Assembly: GCA_963799085.1 (NCBI GenBank)
Contig: CAWCWA010000010.1
Location: 62,001 to 126,000, forward strand
DNA length: 64,000 nucleotides
Reading direction: 5' to 3'
Origin: AP-15 sp963799085
GTDB lineage: Bacteria; Pseudomonadota; Alphaproteobacteria; ATCC43930; CGMCC-115725
The notes beneath the pieces were generated by a model. That model saw only the letters and a program-made list of their open reading frames with translations. It did not search any database and was not told the origin of the DNA. The number at the start of each line of letters is the position of its first letter. Position 1 is the first letter of the stretch. This document shows positions 37,904 to 48,122 of this stretch, piece by piece. A program made the position numbers and the translations under genes.

Positions 37904-39228
37904 AGCTGGAGAGCTCTAAAAACCGGTTGAATTTGAAGGCGAATCGCCCGCTTGTGTGATTGGGGGATGCGGGGGATTGGTCATGCGGGGGCAGGCGGGG
38001 TTTTTCGACGTTGACGAGCGGCTGAAGGAGCTGTCGGCGAAGGGCGATGCCCTGGAACGGCTGAATGCGGTAGTCGATTTCGAGCTGTTTCGAGTGGATC
38101 TGGAGCGCGCCGTTGTGCGCTCGGATCAGGTCGCGGGGCGGCCGGCCAGCCGTTTGATCATGTGCTGATGTTCAAAGTGCTGATCCTTCAGTCGAGCCAT
38201 AATTTGTCGGACGAGCGCAGCGAATACCTGATCCGGGACCGGCTGTCGTTTATGCGCTTTCTCGGTCTCGGGTTGGTCGAACACGGTGCCGGATGCCAAT
38301 ACCATCTGGGGCTTCCGCGAGGCGCTGACGCGCGCCCGGATCGCCGGCCGGCCGGCAATCGAGGTTCTGTTCGAGCGCTTTGACGCAGGCGCTGGCAACG
38401 GCCGGGTTTCTGGCGATGAGCGGCCAGATCATCGATGCCGCGATCGTCGCCGCGCCAAAGCAGCGCAACACCGAGGGCGAGAAGCGCGACATCAAAGAAG
38501 GCCGCATTCCGCCGGCGTGGGCTGATAAGCCCGCCAAGCTGCGCCAGAAGGACCGCGACGCGCGCTGGACGGTCAAAATACACCAAAGCCAAACCGAGCG
38601 CGGACGGTGCACCGCGGGTTGACCTGGCGGTCCCGGCCTTTGGCTACAAGAATCACGTCGGCATCGATCGCCGGCATCGCCTGATCCGCCGCTGGCGGGT
38701 CACCGATGCGGCGCGCCATGACGGGGCGTTGCTGCCCGAGCTTGATCGACCCCAACAACACCGCCAGCGATGTCTGGGCCGACACCGCCTATCGCTCAAA
38801 GGCCAATGAGAAGTTTCTCGCCGGGCGTCTCCTGCGCTCACAGATCCACCGCAAAAAGCCTGAGGGCAAACCAATGCCACGCCGCACCGCCCGCGCCAAT
38901 GCCCGCAAATCGGCCGTGCGCGCGGCGGTGGAGCACGTCTTCGCCCGCCAGAAAGGGCCAATGGGTCTGTTCATCCGCACCATTGGCCTCGCCCGCGCGA
39001 GAACCAAGATCGGCCTCGCCAACCTCCTCTACAACATGCAGCGGATGGTTTGGCTGACTGACCAGATTGCGCCCATCTGAGCTGAGCTGAGCAGCTGAAC
39101 AACCCCGGCCGCTGCTCAAAGCCGCCCAAGCCCTCACACCGTCGCGCCGATATCAACAAATCACCCACGCGGTCAAATAGTCGGTCCTCGCCCGCACGAA
39201 AACACGGTTATTGGAGGTCTCCAGCTTC
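37902..39228 (+). mobile_element. IS5-family insertion sequence, decayed
   Basis: A 1.33-kb element with imperfect terminal inverted repeats. The first 11 bases of each end (GAAGCTGGAGA) are identical, and 21 of the outer 24 match. It contains one broken transposase frame. No target-site duplication is visible at the outer edges. It sits exactly between the stop codons of two convergent genes. Confidence 0.8.
37983..39080 (+). pseudogene. IS5-family transposase (frameshifted)
   Basis: DDE transposase of the IS5 family. Pieces in order: QAGFFDVDERLKELSAKGD, GRPAFDHVLMFKVLILQS (N-terminal DUF772-like), NTIWGFREALTRA, GFLAMSGQIIDAAIV with the catalytic region, KNHVGIDRRHRLIRRW, ADTAYRSKANEKFL, and VEHVFARQKGPMGLFIRTIG to a stop. 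The frame changes near 38140, 38290, 38390, 38585 and 38745. Given the error level elsewhere, some may be sequencing errors, but five in 1.1 kb makes true decay likely. Confidence 0.82.
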
Positions 39229-39229
39229 C

Positions 39230-40057
39230 TCAGGCCGCGTTGCGCGCCAGCCAGGCCGTACGCCAGCGCAGGGCGGTCCAGGCGAGCCCACTTGCAGCCC
39301 GGGCAAGCCAACCCTGCGGGGCGAGCCCCAGAACCTTGCAGAGCAGCATCACGCCGCGCGCGACGTGATGCCGGCGATAGACCGCATAGGCCCGCCGGGC
39401 ATGGGCGCCGGCGCAACGCCTGCGGTCGTAGGCGAGGCCCGCTTCGTTCGCGGCGTAGTAGGCATAGGCGAGTTCGTCGTCGCCGGCTTCGGCGATCCGC
39501 CCGAAGGCGACCCGCAACCGCCGCCAGAAGCCCAACCTTTCGTGTTCGAGACAGCGCATCAACTGCCGACGGAAAAGCTTGTAGTGGCGAATTTCGTCGG
39601 CGGCGATCTCGCGGCAGATTGCCGCCAGCACCGGCTCCTCGACCGCCTCACGCAGGGCGGTGTAATAGGAACTGGTGCCGATTTCGACCATGCAGCGGGC
39701 GATCATCTCTCCGGCGCGGGAGCCCCTTCGCGAGGCGGCGCAGTCGAAATCCACTTGGTATCCGTGCTGAAACCGCGCGAACGCGGCCTTGAAATCGAAG
39801 GTCGGGTCGGCGAGTTCGGCCCAGCGTCCGAGTGCCTGGCCATGCTGGATCTCCTCCCCGCCCCAGCGCCGCGCCGCCGCCTGGAAATCGGCATCGTCAG
39901 CAAAGATCCTGCACAAATGGTGCGCGTAGGCCCCGCCATTATACTCGACCACGGCCGCCGCCTTGACGATCGACATGATCTGCGGATCGACCCGGCCCCG
40001 GTCGAACCGATCCCAGGGAATCTGATCAAGTGTCCAATGGCCCATGCCGGTCCCCAT
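39230..40057 (-). CDS. Ferritin-like di-iron protein
   Basis: A 275-residue all-helical protein of the ferritin-like superfamily. Iron-ligand motifs are spaced as in di-iron oxidases: Glu in VVEYNGGAYAHHL, EEIQH in the second helix, Glu in MVEIGTSSYY, and DEIRHYK in the fourth. Enzymes of this fold include acyl-ACP desaturases, COQ7 hydroxylases and rubrerythrins; I cannot place it more closely. The start is ATG 40057, with ATG 40045 as alternative. Its stop lies two bases outside the IS right end. The closest gene behind its start is atpC on the same strand, about 105 bases away. Confidence 0.75.
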   Translation of the reverse strand: MGTGMGHWTLDQIPWDRFDRGRVDPQIMSIVKAAAVVEYNGGAYAHHLCRIFADDADFQAAARRWGGEEIQHGQALGRWAELADPTFDFKAAFARFQHGYQVDFDCAASRRGSRAGEMIARCMVEIGTSSYYTALREAVEEPVLAAICREIAADEIRHYKLFRRQLMRCLEHERLGFWRRLRVAFGRIAEAGDDELAYAYYAANEAGLAYDRRRCAGAHARRAYAVYRRHHVARGVMLLCKVLGLAPQGWLARAASGLAWTALRWRTAWLARNAA

Positions 40058-40162
40058 CAGGCATCGGCATTCCTACACCATGGCAAGCCGACGCCAAAAT
40101 CTCCGGCATTCGGCCGCGGCCATTTTCCTGAAACCAGCGATATGCCAGCGCCGGCAGCCGCC

Positions 40163-40618
40163 CTAATGAGCAGCGCCGCCGCCCAGCGCCTGCAATTTCG
40201 CCTGGGCGACGGCCTGGTCGCGTTCGAGGCCGCGCAACTCGGCCGCCAGTCGGTCGCGGTCGACGCCCGAGGCGCGCGCGACCTGCTCGCGCAGGCTCGG
40301 CAGGTTGCCCTGAATCACCTGCAACTCCGACTCGATCGCGCCGCGGTCGAGCTCCTCGGGCGGCATCGCCTCGTCGGCGAGAACGGTGCAGCGCTCGGGC
40401 GTCACCTCGGCAATGCCGGCGACGACGAAGATGCGCTGCGTGATCGTCTGCCCCTCATAGATGTCGATCGTCCCCGGCCGGATCAGCGAGATCAGCGGCG
40501 CATGGCCGGGCAATACTCCGAAATTCCCCTCCGTGCCGGGAATGACGACCATCTCAACCGGCGCCGAGAGCAACAGGCGCTGGGGCGTCACCAGCTCGAA
40601 TTCGATCCGATCGGCCAT
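40163..40618 (-). CDS. atpC: ATP synthase F1 epsilon subunit
   Basis: Central-stalk subunit epsilon of the F1 part of ATP synthase; 151 residues. The N-terminal beta-sandwich starts IEFELVTPQRLLLSAPVEMV and contains IPGTEGNFGVLPGHAPLIS; the C-terminal helices (SLREQVARASG, RLAAELRGLERDQAVAQAKL) can brake ATP hydrolysis. It lies 24 bases downstream of atpD and is the last gene of the F1 operon, as in other Alphaproteobacteria. Confidence 0.95.
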   Translation of the reverse strand: MADRIEFELVTPQRLLLSAPVEMVVIPGTEGNFGVLPGHAPLISLIRPGTIDIYEGQTITQRIFVVAGIAEVTPERCTVLADEAMPPEELDRGAIESELQVIQGNLPSLREQVARASGVDRDRLAAELRGLERDQAVAQAKLQALGGGAAH

Positions 40619-40642
40619 GCCGTTCGTCCCATGCGATTCCGC

Positions 40643-42068
<1,426 letters not shown>

Positions 42069-42093
42069 TGCCGCAATTTCCTCGTATCGGTTT

Positions 42094-42984
42094 TCAGAGC
42101 GCCTCGGCGCCGGAGATGATCTCGATCAGCTCCCTGGTGATCGCCGCCTGCCGCGTTCGGTTGTAGTTGAGGGTCAGCCGGTCGATCATCTCGCCGGCGT
42201 TGCGCGTGGCGTTGTCCATCGCCGTCATCCTGGCACCCTGCTCGCTCGCCGCGTTTTCGAGAAGCGCGGTATAGATCTGCACCGCGAGGTTCTTTGGCAG
42301 CAATTCGCCGAGGATCTCCTCCTCGGACGGCTCGAACTCGTAGATGGCGCCGGCGACCGCCGGCATTTCTGGCTCGCCCTCGGCGGCGGCCGGGGCGAAC
42401 GGGATCAGCTGCTGGACGGTCACGATCTGGGTGATCGCCGAGCGGAAGCGGTTGTAGATGATCGTGCAGACGTCGAACCTTCCTTCCTGGTAAAGCAACA
42501 GGATGCGGTCGGCGATATCGCGAGCCTCGTCGACGGAGACCCTGCGCCGACCGATGTCAGTCAGGCTGTCGTGGATCTGCTGACCGTAGTCGCGGCGCAG
42601 CCCGTCGCGCCCCTTGCGGCCGATCGTCAGGATCAGGATCGTCTTGCCGGCAGTCTCCAGTTCGCGGATCCGGCGGCGCGCCTCGCGTAGGATCGACGAA
42701 TTGAAGCCGCCGGCGAGCCCGCGGTCCGAGCTCGCCACGACCAGCAGATGGGTCTGGTCGCGACCGGTGCCGACCAGGAGTTGCGGCGCTCCGGCCATCC
42801 CGGCCATGCGGGCCGCAAGCGAGCCCAGCACGCGCTCCATGCGCTGGCCGTAGGGCCGCGCGGCCTCGGCCTGCTCGACCGCGCGGCGCAGCCGGGAGGC
42901 GGCCACGACTTTCATCGCGGCGGTGATCTTCTGGGTCGAGCGGACGCTGCGGATGCGGTTGCGCAGGTCCTTGAGGCTGGGCAT
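42094..42984 (-). CDS. atpG: ATP synthase F1 gamma subunit
   Basis: Rotary shaft subunit of F1, 296 residues. The N-terminal helix MPSLKDLRNRIRSVRSTQKI and TAAMKVVAASRLRRA, the central GLAGGFNSSI, and the C-terminal AMDNATRNAGEMIDRLTL with NRTRQAAITRELIEI are all canonical. It carries the short insertion typical of alphaproteobacteria around APAAAEGEPEMPAV. Spaced 31 bases from atpA. Confidence 0.96.
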   Translation of the reverse strand: MPSLKDLRNRIRSVRSTQKITAAMKVVAASRLRRAVEQAEAARPYGQRMERVLGSLAARMAGMAGAPQLLVGTGRDQTHLLVVASSDRGLAGGFNSSILREARRRIRELETAGKTILILTIGRKGRDGLRRDYGQQIHDSLTDIGRRRVSVDEARDIADRILLLYQEGRFDVCTIIYNRFRSAITQIVTVQQLIPFAPAAAEGEPEMPAVAGAIYEFEPSEEEILGELLPKNLAVQIYTALLENAASEQGARMTAMDNATRNAGEMIDRLTLNYNRTRQAAITRELIEIISGAEAL

Positions 42985-43015
42985 CGGGGCCTACCGGATT
43001 GTCGGGCGGCGACGC

Positions 43016-44545
43016 CTAGGCAAACGTCCGCACAAAACCGTCAAGGAAATCGCTCAGCGCCTTCTCGACATCGGGCGAGATTTCGCCGGTCTCACGGATT
43101 GCCGCCAGGATTTCCGGATGCGTCGATCTGAGTTCGGCCAGCATCGCCGTCTCGAAACGGACGACGTTCTGGATTTCGACCCGGTCGAGATAGCCGCGAG
43201 TGCCGGCAAAAATCGACACAACCTGCTCTTCGACCGGGACCGGGGAGAATTGCGGCTGTTTCAAAAGTTCGGTCAGCCGACCGCCGCGAGCCAGGAGGCG
43301 CTGCGTCGCGGCGTCGAGGTCGGAGGCGAATTGCGAAAAAGCCGCCATCTCGCGGTACTGCGCGAGTTCGAGCTTGATGCGTCCGGCGACCTGCTTCATC
43401 GCGCGGATTTGCGCTGCCGAGCCGACCCGGCTGACCGAAAGCCCAACGTTGATCGCCGGCCGGATGCCGCGATAGAACAATTCGGTCTCGAGAAAGATCT
43501 GCCCATCGGTAATCGAAATGACATTGGTCGGGATGTAGGCCGACACATCGCCGGCCTGGGTCTCGATTACCGGCAGCGCCGTCAGCGAACCCGAGCCGTG
43601 TTCCTCATTCATCTTGGCCGCGCGTTCGAGGAGCCGCGAGTGCAGGTAGAATACGTCGCCTGGATACGCCTCGCGGCCGGGGGGGCGGCGCAGCAGCAGC
43701 GACATCTGGCGGTAGGCAACTGCGTGCTTCGACAGATCGTCGTAGATGATCAGCGCATGCCGGCCGTTGTCGCGGAAATATTCGCCCATAGCACAGCCGG
43801 CATAGGGGGCGATGAACTGCAGCGGCGCCGGCTCGGACGCGGTCGCGGCGACGACGATCGAGTATTTGAGCGCGTCGTAATCCTGCAAGGTCTTGACGAT
43901 CTGGGCGACGGTCGAGCGCTTCTGCCCGACCGCGACATAGATACAATAAAGCTTGGCGCGCTCATCGCCGCCGGCGTTGACCTGCCGCTGGTTCAGGATC
44001 GCGTCGATCGCGAGCGCGGTCTTGCCGGTCTGGCGGTCGCCGATGATCAATTCGCGCTGGCCGCGGCCGATCGGCACCAATGAGTCGATCGCCTTCAGCC
44101 CGGTTTGCACCGGCTCGTGCACCGAGCGGCGCGGGATGATGCCCGGCGCCTTGACCTCGACACGGGCGCGGGTCACGTCGGTCAGCGGCCCCTTGCCGTC
44201 GATCGGCTCGCCGAGCGCGTCGACGACGCGGCCCAACAGCCCGGCGCCGATCGGCACGTCGACGATCGCCCCGGTGCGCTTGACGATGTCGCCCTCGCTG
44301 ATGCCCCTGTCCTCGCCGAACACCACGATTCCGACATTGTCGCTTTCGAGGTTGAGCGCCATGCCGCGCACGCCGCTCGGAAACTCGACCATCTCGCCCG
44401 CCTGCACCTTGTCGAGGCCATAGACGCGGGCGATGCCGTCGCCGATCGACAATACCTGGCCGACCTCGGCGACATCCGCCTCATTGCCGAAATTGGCGAT
44501 CTGCTGTTTCAGGATCGCCGAGATTTCCGCCGCGCGAATTTCCAT
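43016..44545 (-). CDS. atpA: ATP synthase F1 alpha subunit
   Basis: Non-catalytic nucleotide-binding subunit of F1, 509 residues. It begins MEIRAAEISAILKQQI. The P-loop is GDRQTGKTA near residue 170; further motifs are IYDDLSKHAVAYRQMSLLLR, the arginine finger in NVGLSVSRVGSAAQ, and a typical C-terminal helical domain. The frame is unbroken through 1.5 kb. It is separated from atpH by 151 bases, longer than other gaps in the operon, with no gene in between. Confidence 0.96.
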   Translation of the reverse strand: MEIRAAEISAILKQQIANFGNEADVAEVGQVLSIGDGIARVYGLDKVQAGEMVEFPSGVRGMALNLESDNVGIVVFGEDRGISEGDIVKRTGAIVDVPIGAGLLGRVVDALGEPIDGKGPLTDVTRARVEVKAPGIIPRRSVHEPVQTGLKAIDSLVPIGRGQRELIIGDRQTGKTALAIDAILNQRQVNAGGDERAKLYCIYVAVGQKRSTVAQIVKTLQDYDALKYSIVVAATASEPAPLQFIAPYAGCAMGEYFRDNGRHALIIYDDLSKHAVAYRQMSLLLRRPPGREAYPGDVFYLHSRLLERAAKMNEEHGSGSLTALPVIETQAGDVSAYIPTNVISITDGQIFLETELFYRGIRPAINVGLSVSRVGSAAQIRAMKQVAGRIKLELAQYREMAAFSQFASDLDAATQRLLARGGRLTELLKQPQFSPVPVEEQVVSIFAGTRGYLDRVEIQNVVRFETAMLAELRSTHPEILAAIRETGEISPDVEKALSDFLDGFVRTFA

Positions 44546-44696
44546 CGAATCCTCTTCAGTGCCAGACCGGCAGCGAGATTGGCGTCATGCCGCCGGGGGC
44601 AAACGGAGCGCCGCCAGTCTGATGCCTACCTAACTTCGGCATGACGGGACGGTGCGATAACATACTCGGGCAATTCATTCCACCGCGGCCGGGCGT

Positions 44697-45257
44697 TCAG
44701 ACGCCGCCTTTCATCGCCTTCTGCAGCCGGTGCAGCCGGCTCTTGACCGAGGCGTCGACCATGCGCGAGCCGACCTTGACAATCATGCCGCCGATCAGGC
44801 TCGGATCAACGCGGACATCGACGCTGACCCGCCGTCCCACACTGCGGCGCAGATGCTCGCCGAGCGCATCGAGCTGCGCTTCGTTCAACGCCTGCGCCGC
44901 GGTCACTTCGGCGGTGACTTCGCCGCGCCGTTCGGCGAGTTTGGCGAGAAAAGCCTCGATCATCGCCGGCACCGCGAAAAGCCGCCGGTTGCGGGCCACA
45001 ACCGACAGAAAATCGCGAACCAGCCGCGACAGCTCGGCCCGCTGGGCAAGAGCGGCAAGCGCCTGTCCCTGTGCGGCGCGCGGCAGGATAGGGCTGCGTA
45101 CCAGCCGCGTCAAATCCGGGCTCGTCGTCAGCATAGTGCGCAATTGCCGCAGATCGGCGGCGACTTGGTCGAGCGCGCGCGCCTCGTCGGCCAGATCGAA
45201 CAGCGCCGCCGCGTAACGCTCAGCCAGGCCGGAAATGCCGGTCGCCTCGGAAGCCAC
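44697..45257 (-). CDS. atpH: ATP synthase F1 delta subunit
   Basis: Peripheral-stalk subunit joining F1 to the b subunits, 186 residues. It reads GLAERYAAALFDLADEARAL at the N-terminus, with SPILPRAAQGQALAAL and the C-terminal RVDPSLIGGMIVKVGSRMVD. GTG 45257 is chosen because GAGGAAA precedes it at good spacing and gives family length; the frame is open to 45380 but that extension has no homology. First gene of the F1 operon; the F0 genes are elsewhere, as usual in this class. Confidence 0.95.
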   Translation of the reverse strand: MASEATGISGLAERYAAALFDLADEARALDQVAADLRQLRTMLTTSPDLTRLVRSPILPRAAQGQALAALAQRAELSRLVRDFLSVVARNRRLFAVPAMIEAFLAKLAERRGEVTAEVTAAQALNEAQLDALGEHLRRSVGRRVSVDVRVDPSLIGGMIVKVGSRMVDASVKSRLHRLQKAMKGGV

Positions 45258-45475
45258 TCTGCAAATTTCCTCGATTTCGCCCCGGCGTCGGCGCCGCGGC
45301 AACATGTTCCCCATCGACTTAGGATCGAGGCCGAGCGCCACCACCCGGGCGAACCCAGTACACCGATAGCGTGCTAACACGGATCGACCGTGGCGCGCAA
45401 CCGGGCAACCTAGGCCTCACCGGTGGCTGCGGGATTGCCGCTTGCCAATGACGCGCCGGTTGGAAAGGCTTGCGG

Positions 45476-48112
45476 ATGGACTGGGAAGACCTTTTTCCGT
45501 GGATCGCGCTCGCCGCCTTCGGCGGCTTCGGGCTCGGGCTCAAATTCGTGTTCGACGGCCATGCGCTGCGCGCCGGGCTCGCGGCGCTCGGCGACCAGAT
45601 AGGCGCGATCGATCGCCGATTGCTGCATCTCGAACAGCAATTCCGCGAATTCGCGCCTGCGCCATCTCCGACCGAAGAGCGGGTCGCAGCGCCGCCGCCG
45701 GAACCGGTCGCGGCTCCCGGGGCGTCCGAACCGGAAATACCGACACGGGCGCCCGACATGCTGCTCCCCGCCCCGCCCCCCGGCAAGGGCTGGGAAGAGG
45801 CGCTGGCCGAGAACTGGCTCGTTTGGCTGGGCGGCTTGACCTTGGCGCTGGGCGGCGCCTTTCTGGTTAAGCTCTCGATCGATTACGGGTTGTTGACGCC
45901 GGCGGTGCGGGTGGCGCTCGGCCTTCTGCTCGGCATTGGCCTTGCGATCGGCGCCGACCGGATCGCGCGATCGGAACCCGCCGAAGGCGCAGTGGCGGAT
46001 CGCTCGGGCGCGGTGCCGCAAGCGCTCGCGGCGGCCGGGGCGGCGACGGTCTTCGCCAGCCTCTATGCCGGCTATCGCCTCTACGGCCTGATCCCGGCCG
46101 CGGCAGCCTTTCCGCTCCTCGCCGGCACGGCTGCGGCGACCGTCGTGATGGCGCTGCGGCACGGCCCCTATGTAGCTGCGCTCGGCCTCCTCGGCGCCTA
46201 TGCCGTGCCGCTCCTGGTCGAGAGCGATGAGGCCCAGGCGCTGCCGCTCTTCGCCTATCTCACTTTCGTCAGCGCCGCGTCATTAGCGTTGTTGCGGCAT
46301 CGCGCAAGGTGGTGGCTCGCCTGGTTCGCGCTGGCCGGCGACGTGTTCTGGACGCTCTTATGGTTGGGCTTGGCCGGCGAGCGGCCGCAGATCCCTATCG
46401 TCGGCGGCTTCCTGCTGCTGCTTCTGGCGCTCTTCGCCGCGTTGCGCCGCGGCGTGCCCCAGGTGGCGTTCCTCGCCGGGGTCAGCGAGGCGCCGATGGT
46501 GCGCGTCGTGCTGCGCGCCGCGTTCTGGATCATCGCCTTCGCGCTCTTCCTCCTCGTCCATGTCGACGGCTATGGCGCCGCCGGCCTGTCGATCGCCTTT
46601 GTTGCCGCCGCCTTAATGCTGTGGTTCGCCTGGCGCGATCCCGCCCTCGACGACGTCGCCGCCGTCGCCGGGGCGCTGCTACTCCTGGTTCTCGCGACCT
46701 GGAACCTGCCGCTGCCGAAAGACCAGACCGACCCGCTCGCCTATCTACGGCAGCCGGTGGCGGTCGGCGATTTCACGACCGCCGCGATCCTGGCGGCGCT
46801 GCTGCTGGGCCCGGGCGGCTTCCTCGCCCTCAAGGGGGCGCCGCGCCCCGGCCGCTGGGCCGCACTCTCCGCCGCCTCGCCGCTCCTGATCCTCGTCATC
46901 GCCTATTGGCGGCTTGAGAATTTCACCCTCGAAATCGGCTGGACCGCCACCGCACTCGGCGTCGCCGGGCTCGAACTCTGGGGCGCCGCCGCAATCGCCC
47001 GCCGCCGCACCGGCGACGCCGAGATCGAAACAGCGCTTGCCGCCTATTCCGTCGGCGTGCTCGGCGGCACGATCCTCGCCGCCACCTTCGCGCTCTCCAC
47101 CGCTTGGCTCAGCGTCGCATTGGCGCTGCACCTGCCGGCCATGGGCTGGATCGAGGGCCGCTTGCGGCTGCCGGTCCTGCGCCAGCTCGCTCTCGGCGTC
47201 GCCGCCGCGGTGCTCGTCCGGCTGGTGCTGAACCCCTACGTGCTCGACTATCCGCTTGCCGCGACGCCGATCTTCAACTGGCTCCTCTATGGCTACGGCG
47301 TCCCGGCGCTCGCCTTCATCGTCGCGACCCGTCAGTTCGGCAGCCGCGCCGATGATCTCCTCGTCGCGGTGCTCGAAGCCGGCGCCGCCCTGTTCGCGAC
47401 GCTCCTTCTGACCCTCGAACTGCGCCATGCGCTCTATGACCGGCTCGACGCGCCGCTCGGCGATCTCGGCACCGATTCGGCGCAGGCATTGCTGTGGCTG
47501 GCGCTGGCGGCACTGCTGCTGTGGCTCGGCGAGCGCCGGCGCCGGCCGGTGTTATATTGGGGCGGCGTCATTCTGTTCGCGCTCGCGACGATCCAGACGG
47601 TGCTGTGGCAGGCCGTCATCGCCAACCCGCTGCTGACCGGCGATCCGGTCGGCAGGCTGATGTTCTTCGACGCGCTGACGCTCGCCCACCTGCTGCCGGC
47701 AGCCTGCTACGCCGCGATCGCCTACCTCCGCCTCGGGCCCGCCCAGCTGCGTCAGGCGGCGCGCGTGCTGGCCGCAGGCTTCGCCTTTCTGTGGGTCAGC
47801 CTTGAGATCCGCCACGCCTTCCGCGGCGAGGTATTGCTCTGGGGCGCGTGCAGCGAGGGCGAATGGTACGCCTATTCCGCCGCCTGGCTGGCGCTTGCCG
47901 CGGCCGGGCTCGCGATCGGGCTCGTCCGACGGAACGAATGGTTGCGCCGCGCCGCGCTCGCGGGATTGGCGCTCGTCGTCGCCAAGGTTTTTCTCTCCGA
48001 CATGGCGGCGCTCGCGGGCGTTCTGCGCGCCTTTTCCTTCCTCGGCCTCGGCGCGGTCCTTGTCGCGATCGGCTACGCCTACCGCCGCCTGCGCCCGCTG
48101 CAGCGCGAATAG
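45476..48112 (+). CDS. DUF2339 multi-pass membrane protein
   Basis: An 878-residue integral membrane protein of the DUF2339 family, function unknown. An N-terminal membrane helix (FPWIALAAFGGFGLGLKFVF) is followed by a coiled/Pro-rich linker (to about residue 100), then the conserved opening of the family, ALAENWLVWLGGLTLALGGAFLV, and some 20-24 further hydrophobic segments to the end. ATG 45476 has GGAAAGG seven bases upstream. Divergent from the atp operon and convergent with priA, ten bases apart. Confidence 0.85.
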   Translation: MDWEDLFPWIALAAFGGFGLGLKFVFDGHALRAGLAALGDQIGAIDRRLLHLEQQFREFAPAPSPTEERVAAPPPEPVAAPGASEPEIPTRAPDMLLPAPPPGKGWEEALAENWLVWLGGLTLALGGAFLVKLSIDYGLLTPAVRVALGLLLGIGLAIGADRIARSEPAEGAVADRSGAVPQALAAAGAATVFASLYAGYRLYGLIPAAAAFPLLAGTAAATVVMALRHGPYVAALGLLGAYAVPLLVESDEAQALPLFAYLTFVSAASLALLRHRARWWLAWFALAGDVFWTLLWLGLAGERPQIPIVGGFLLLLLALFAALRRGVPQVAFLAGVSEAPMVRVVLRAAFWIIAFALFLLVHVDGYGAAGLSIAFVAAALMLWFAWRDPALDDVAAVAGALLLLVLATWNLPLPKDQTDPLAYLRQPVAVGDFTTAAILAALLLGPGGFLALKGAPRPGRWAALSAASPLLILVIAYWRLENFTLEIGWTATALGVAGLELWGAAAIARRRTGDAEIETALAAYSVGVLGGTILAATFALSTAWLSVALALHLPAMGWIEGRLRLPVLRQLALGVAAAVLVRLVLNPYVLDYPLAATPIFNWLLYGYGVPALAFIVATRQFGSRADDLLVAVLEAGAALFATLLLTLELRHALYDRLDAPLGDLGTDSAQALLWLALAALLLWLGERRRRPVLYWGGVILFALATIQTVLWQAVIANPLLTGDPVGRLMFFDALTLAHLLPAACYAAIAYLRLGPAQLRQAARVLAAGFAFLWVSLEIRHAFRGEVLLWGACSEGEWYAYSAAWLALAAAGLAIGLVRRNEWLRRAALAGLALVVAKVFLSDMAALAGVLRAFSFLGLGAVLVAIGYAYRRLRPLQRE

Positions 48113-48122
48113 CGCCGCAGAA

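Noticed and set aside
45379..45393. Small palindrome CACGG-N5-CCGTG upstream of the atp operon as an operator
   Set aside because: Five-base arms are expected by chance at this GC content and no second copy was found nearby.
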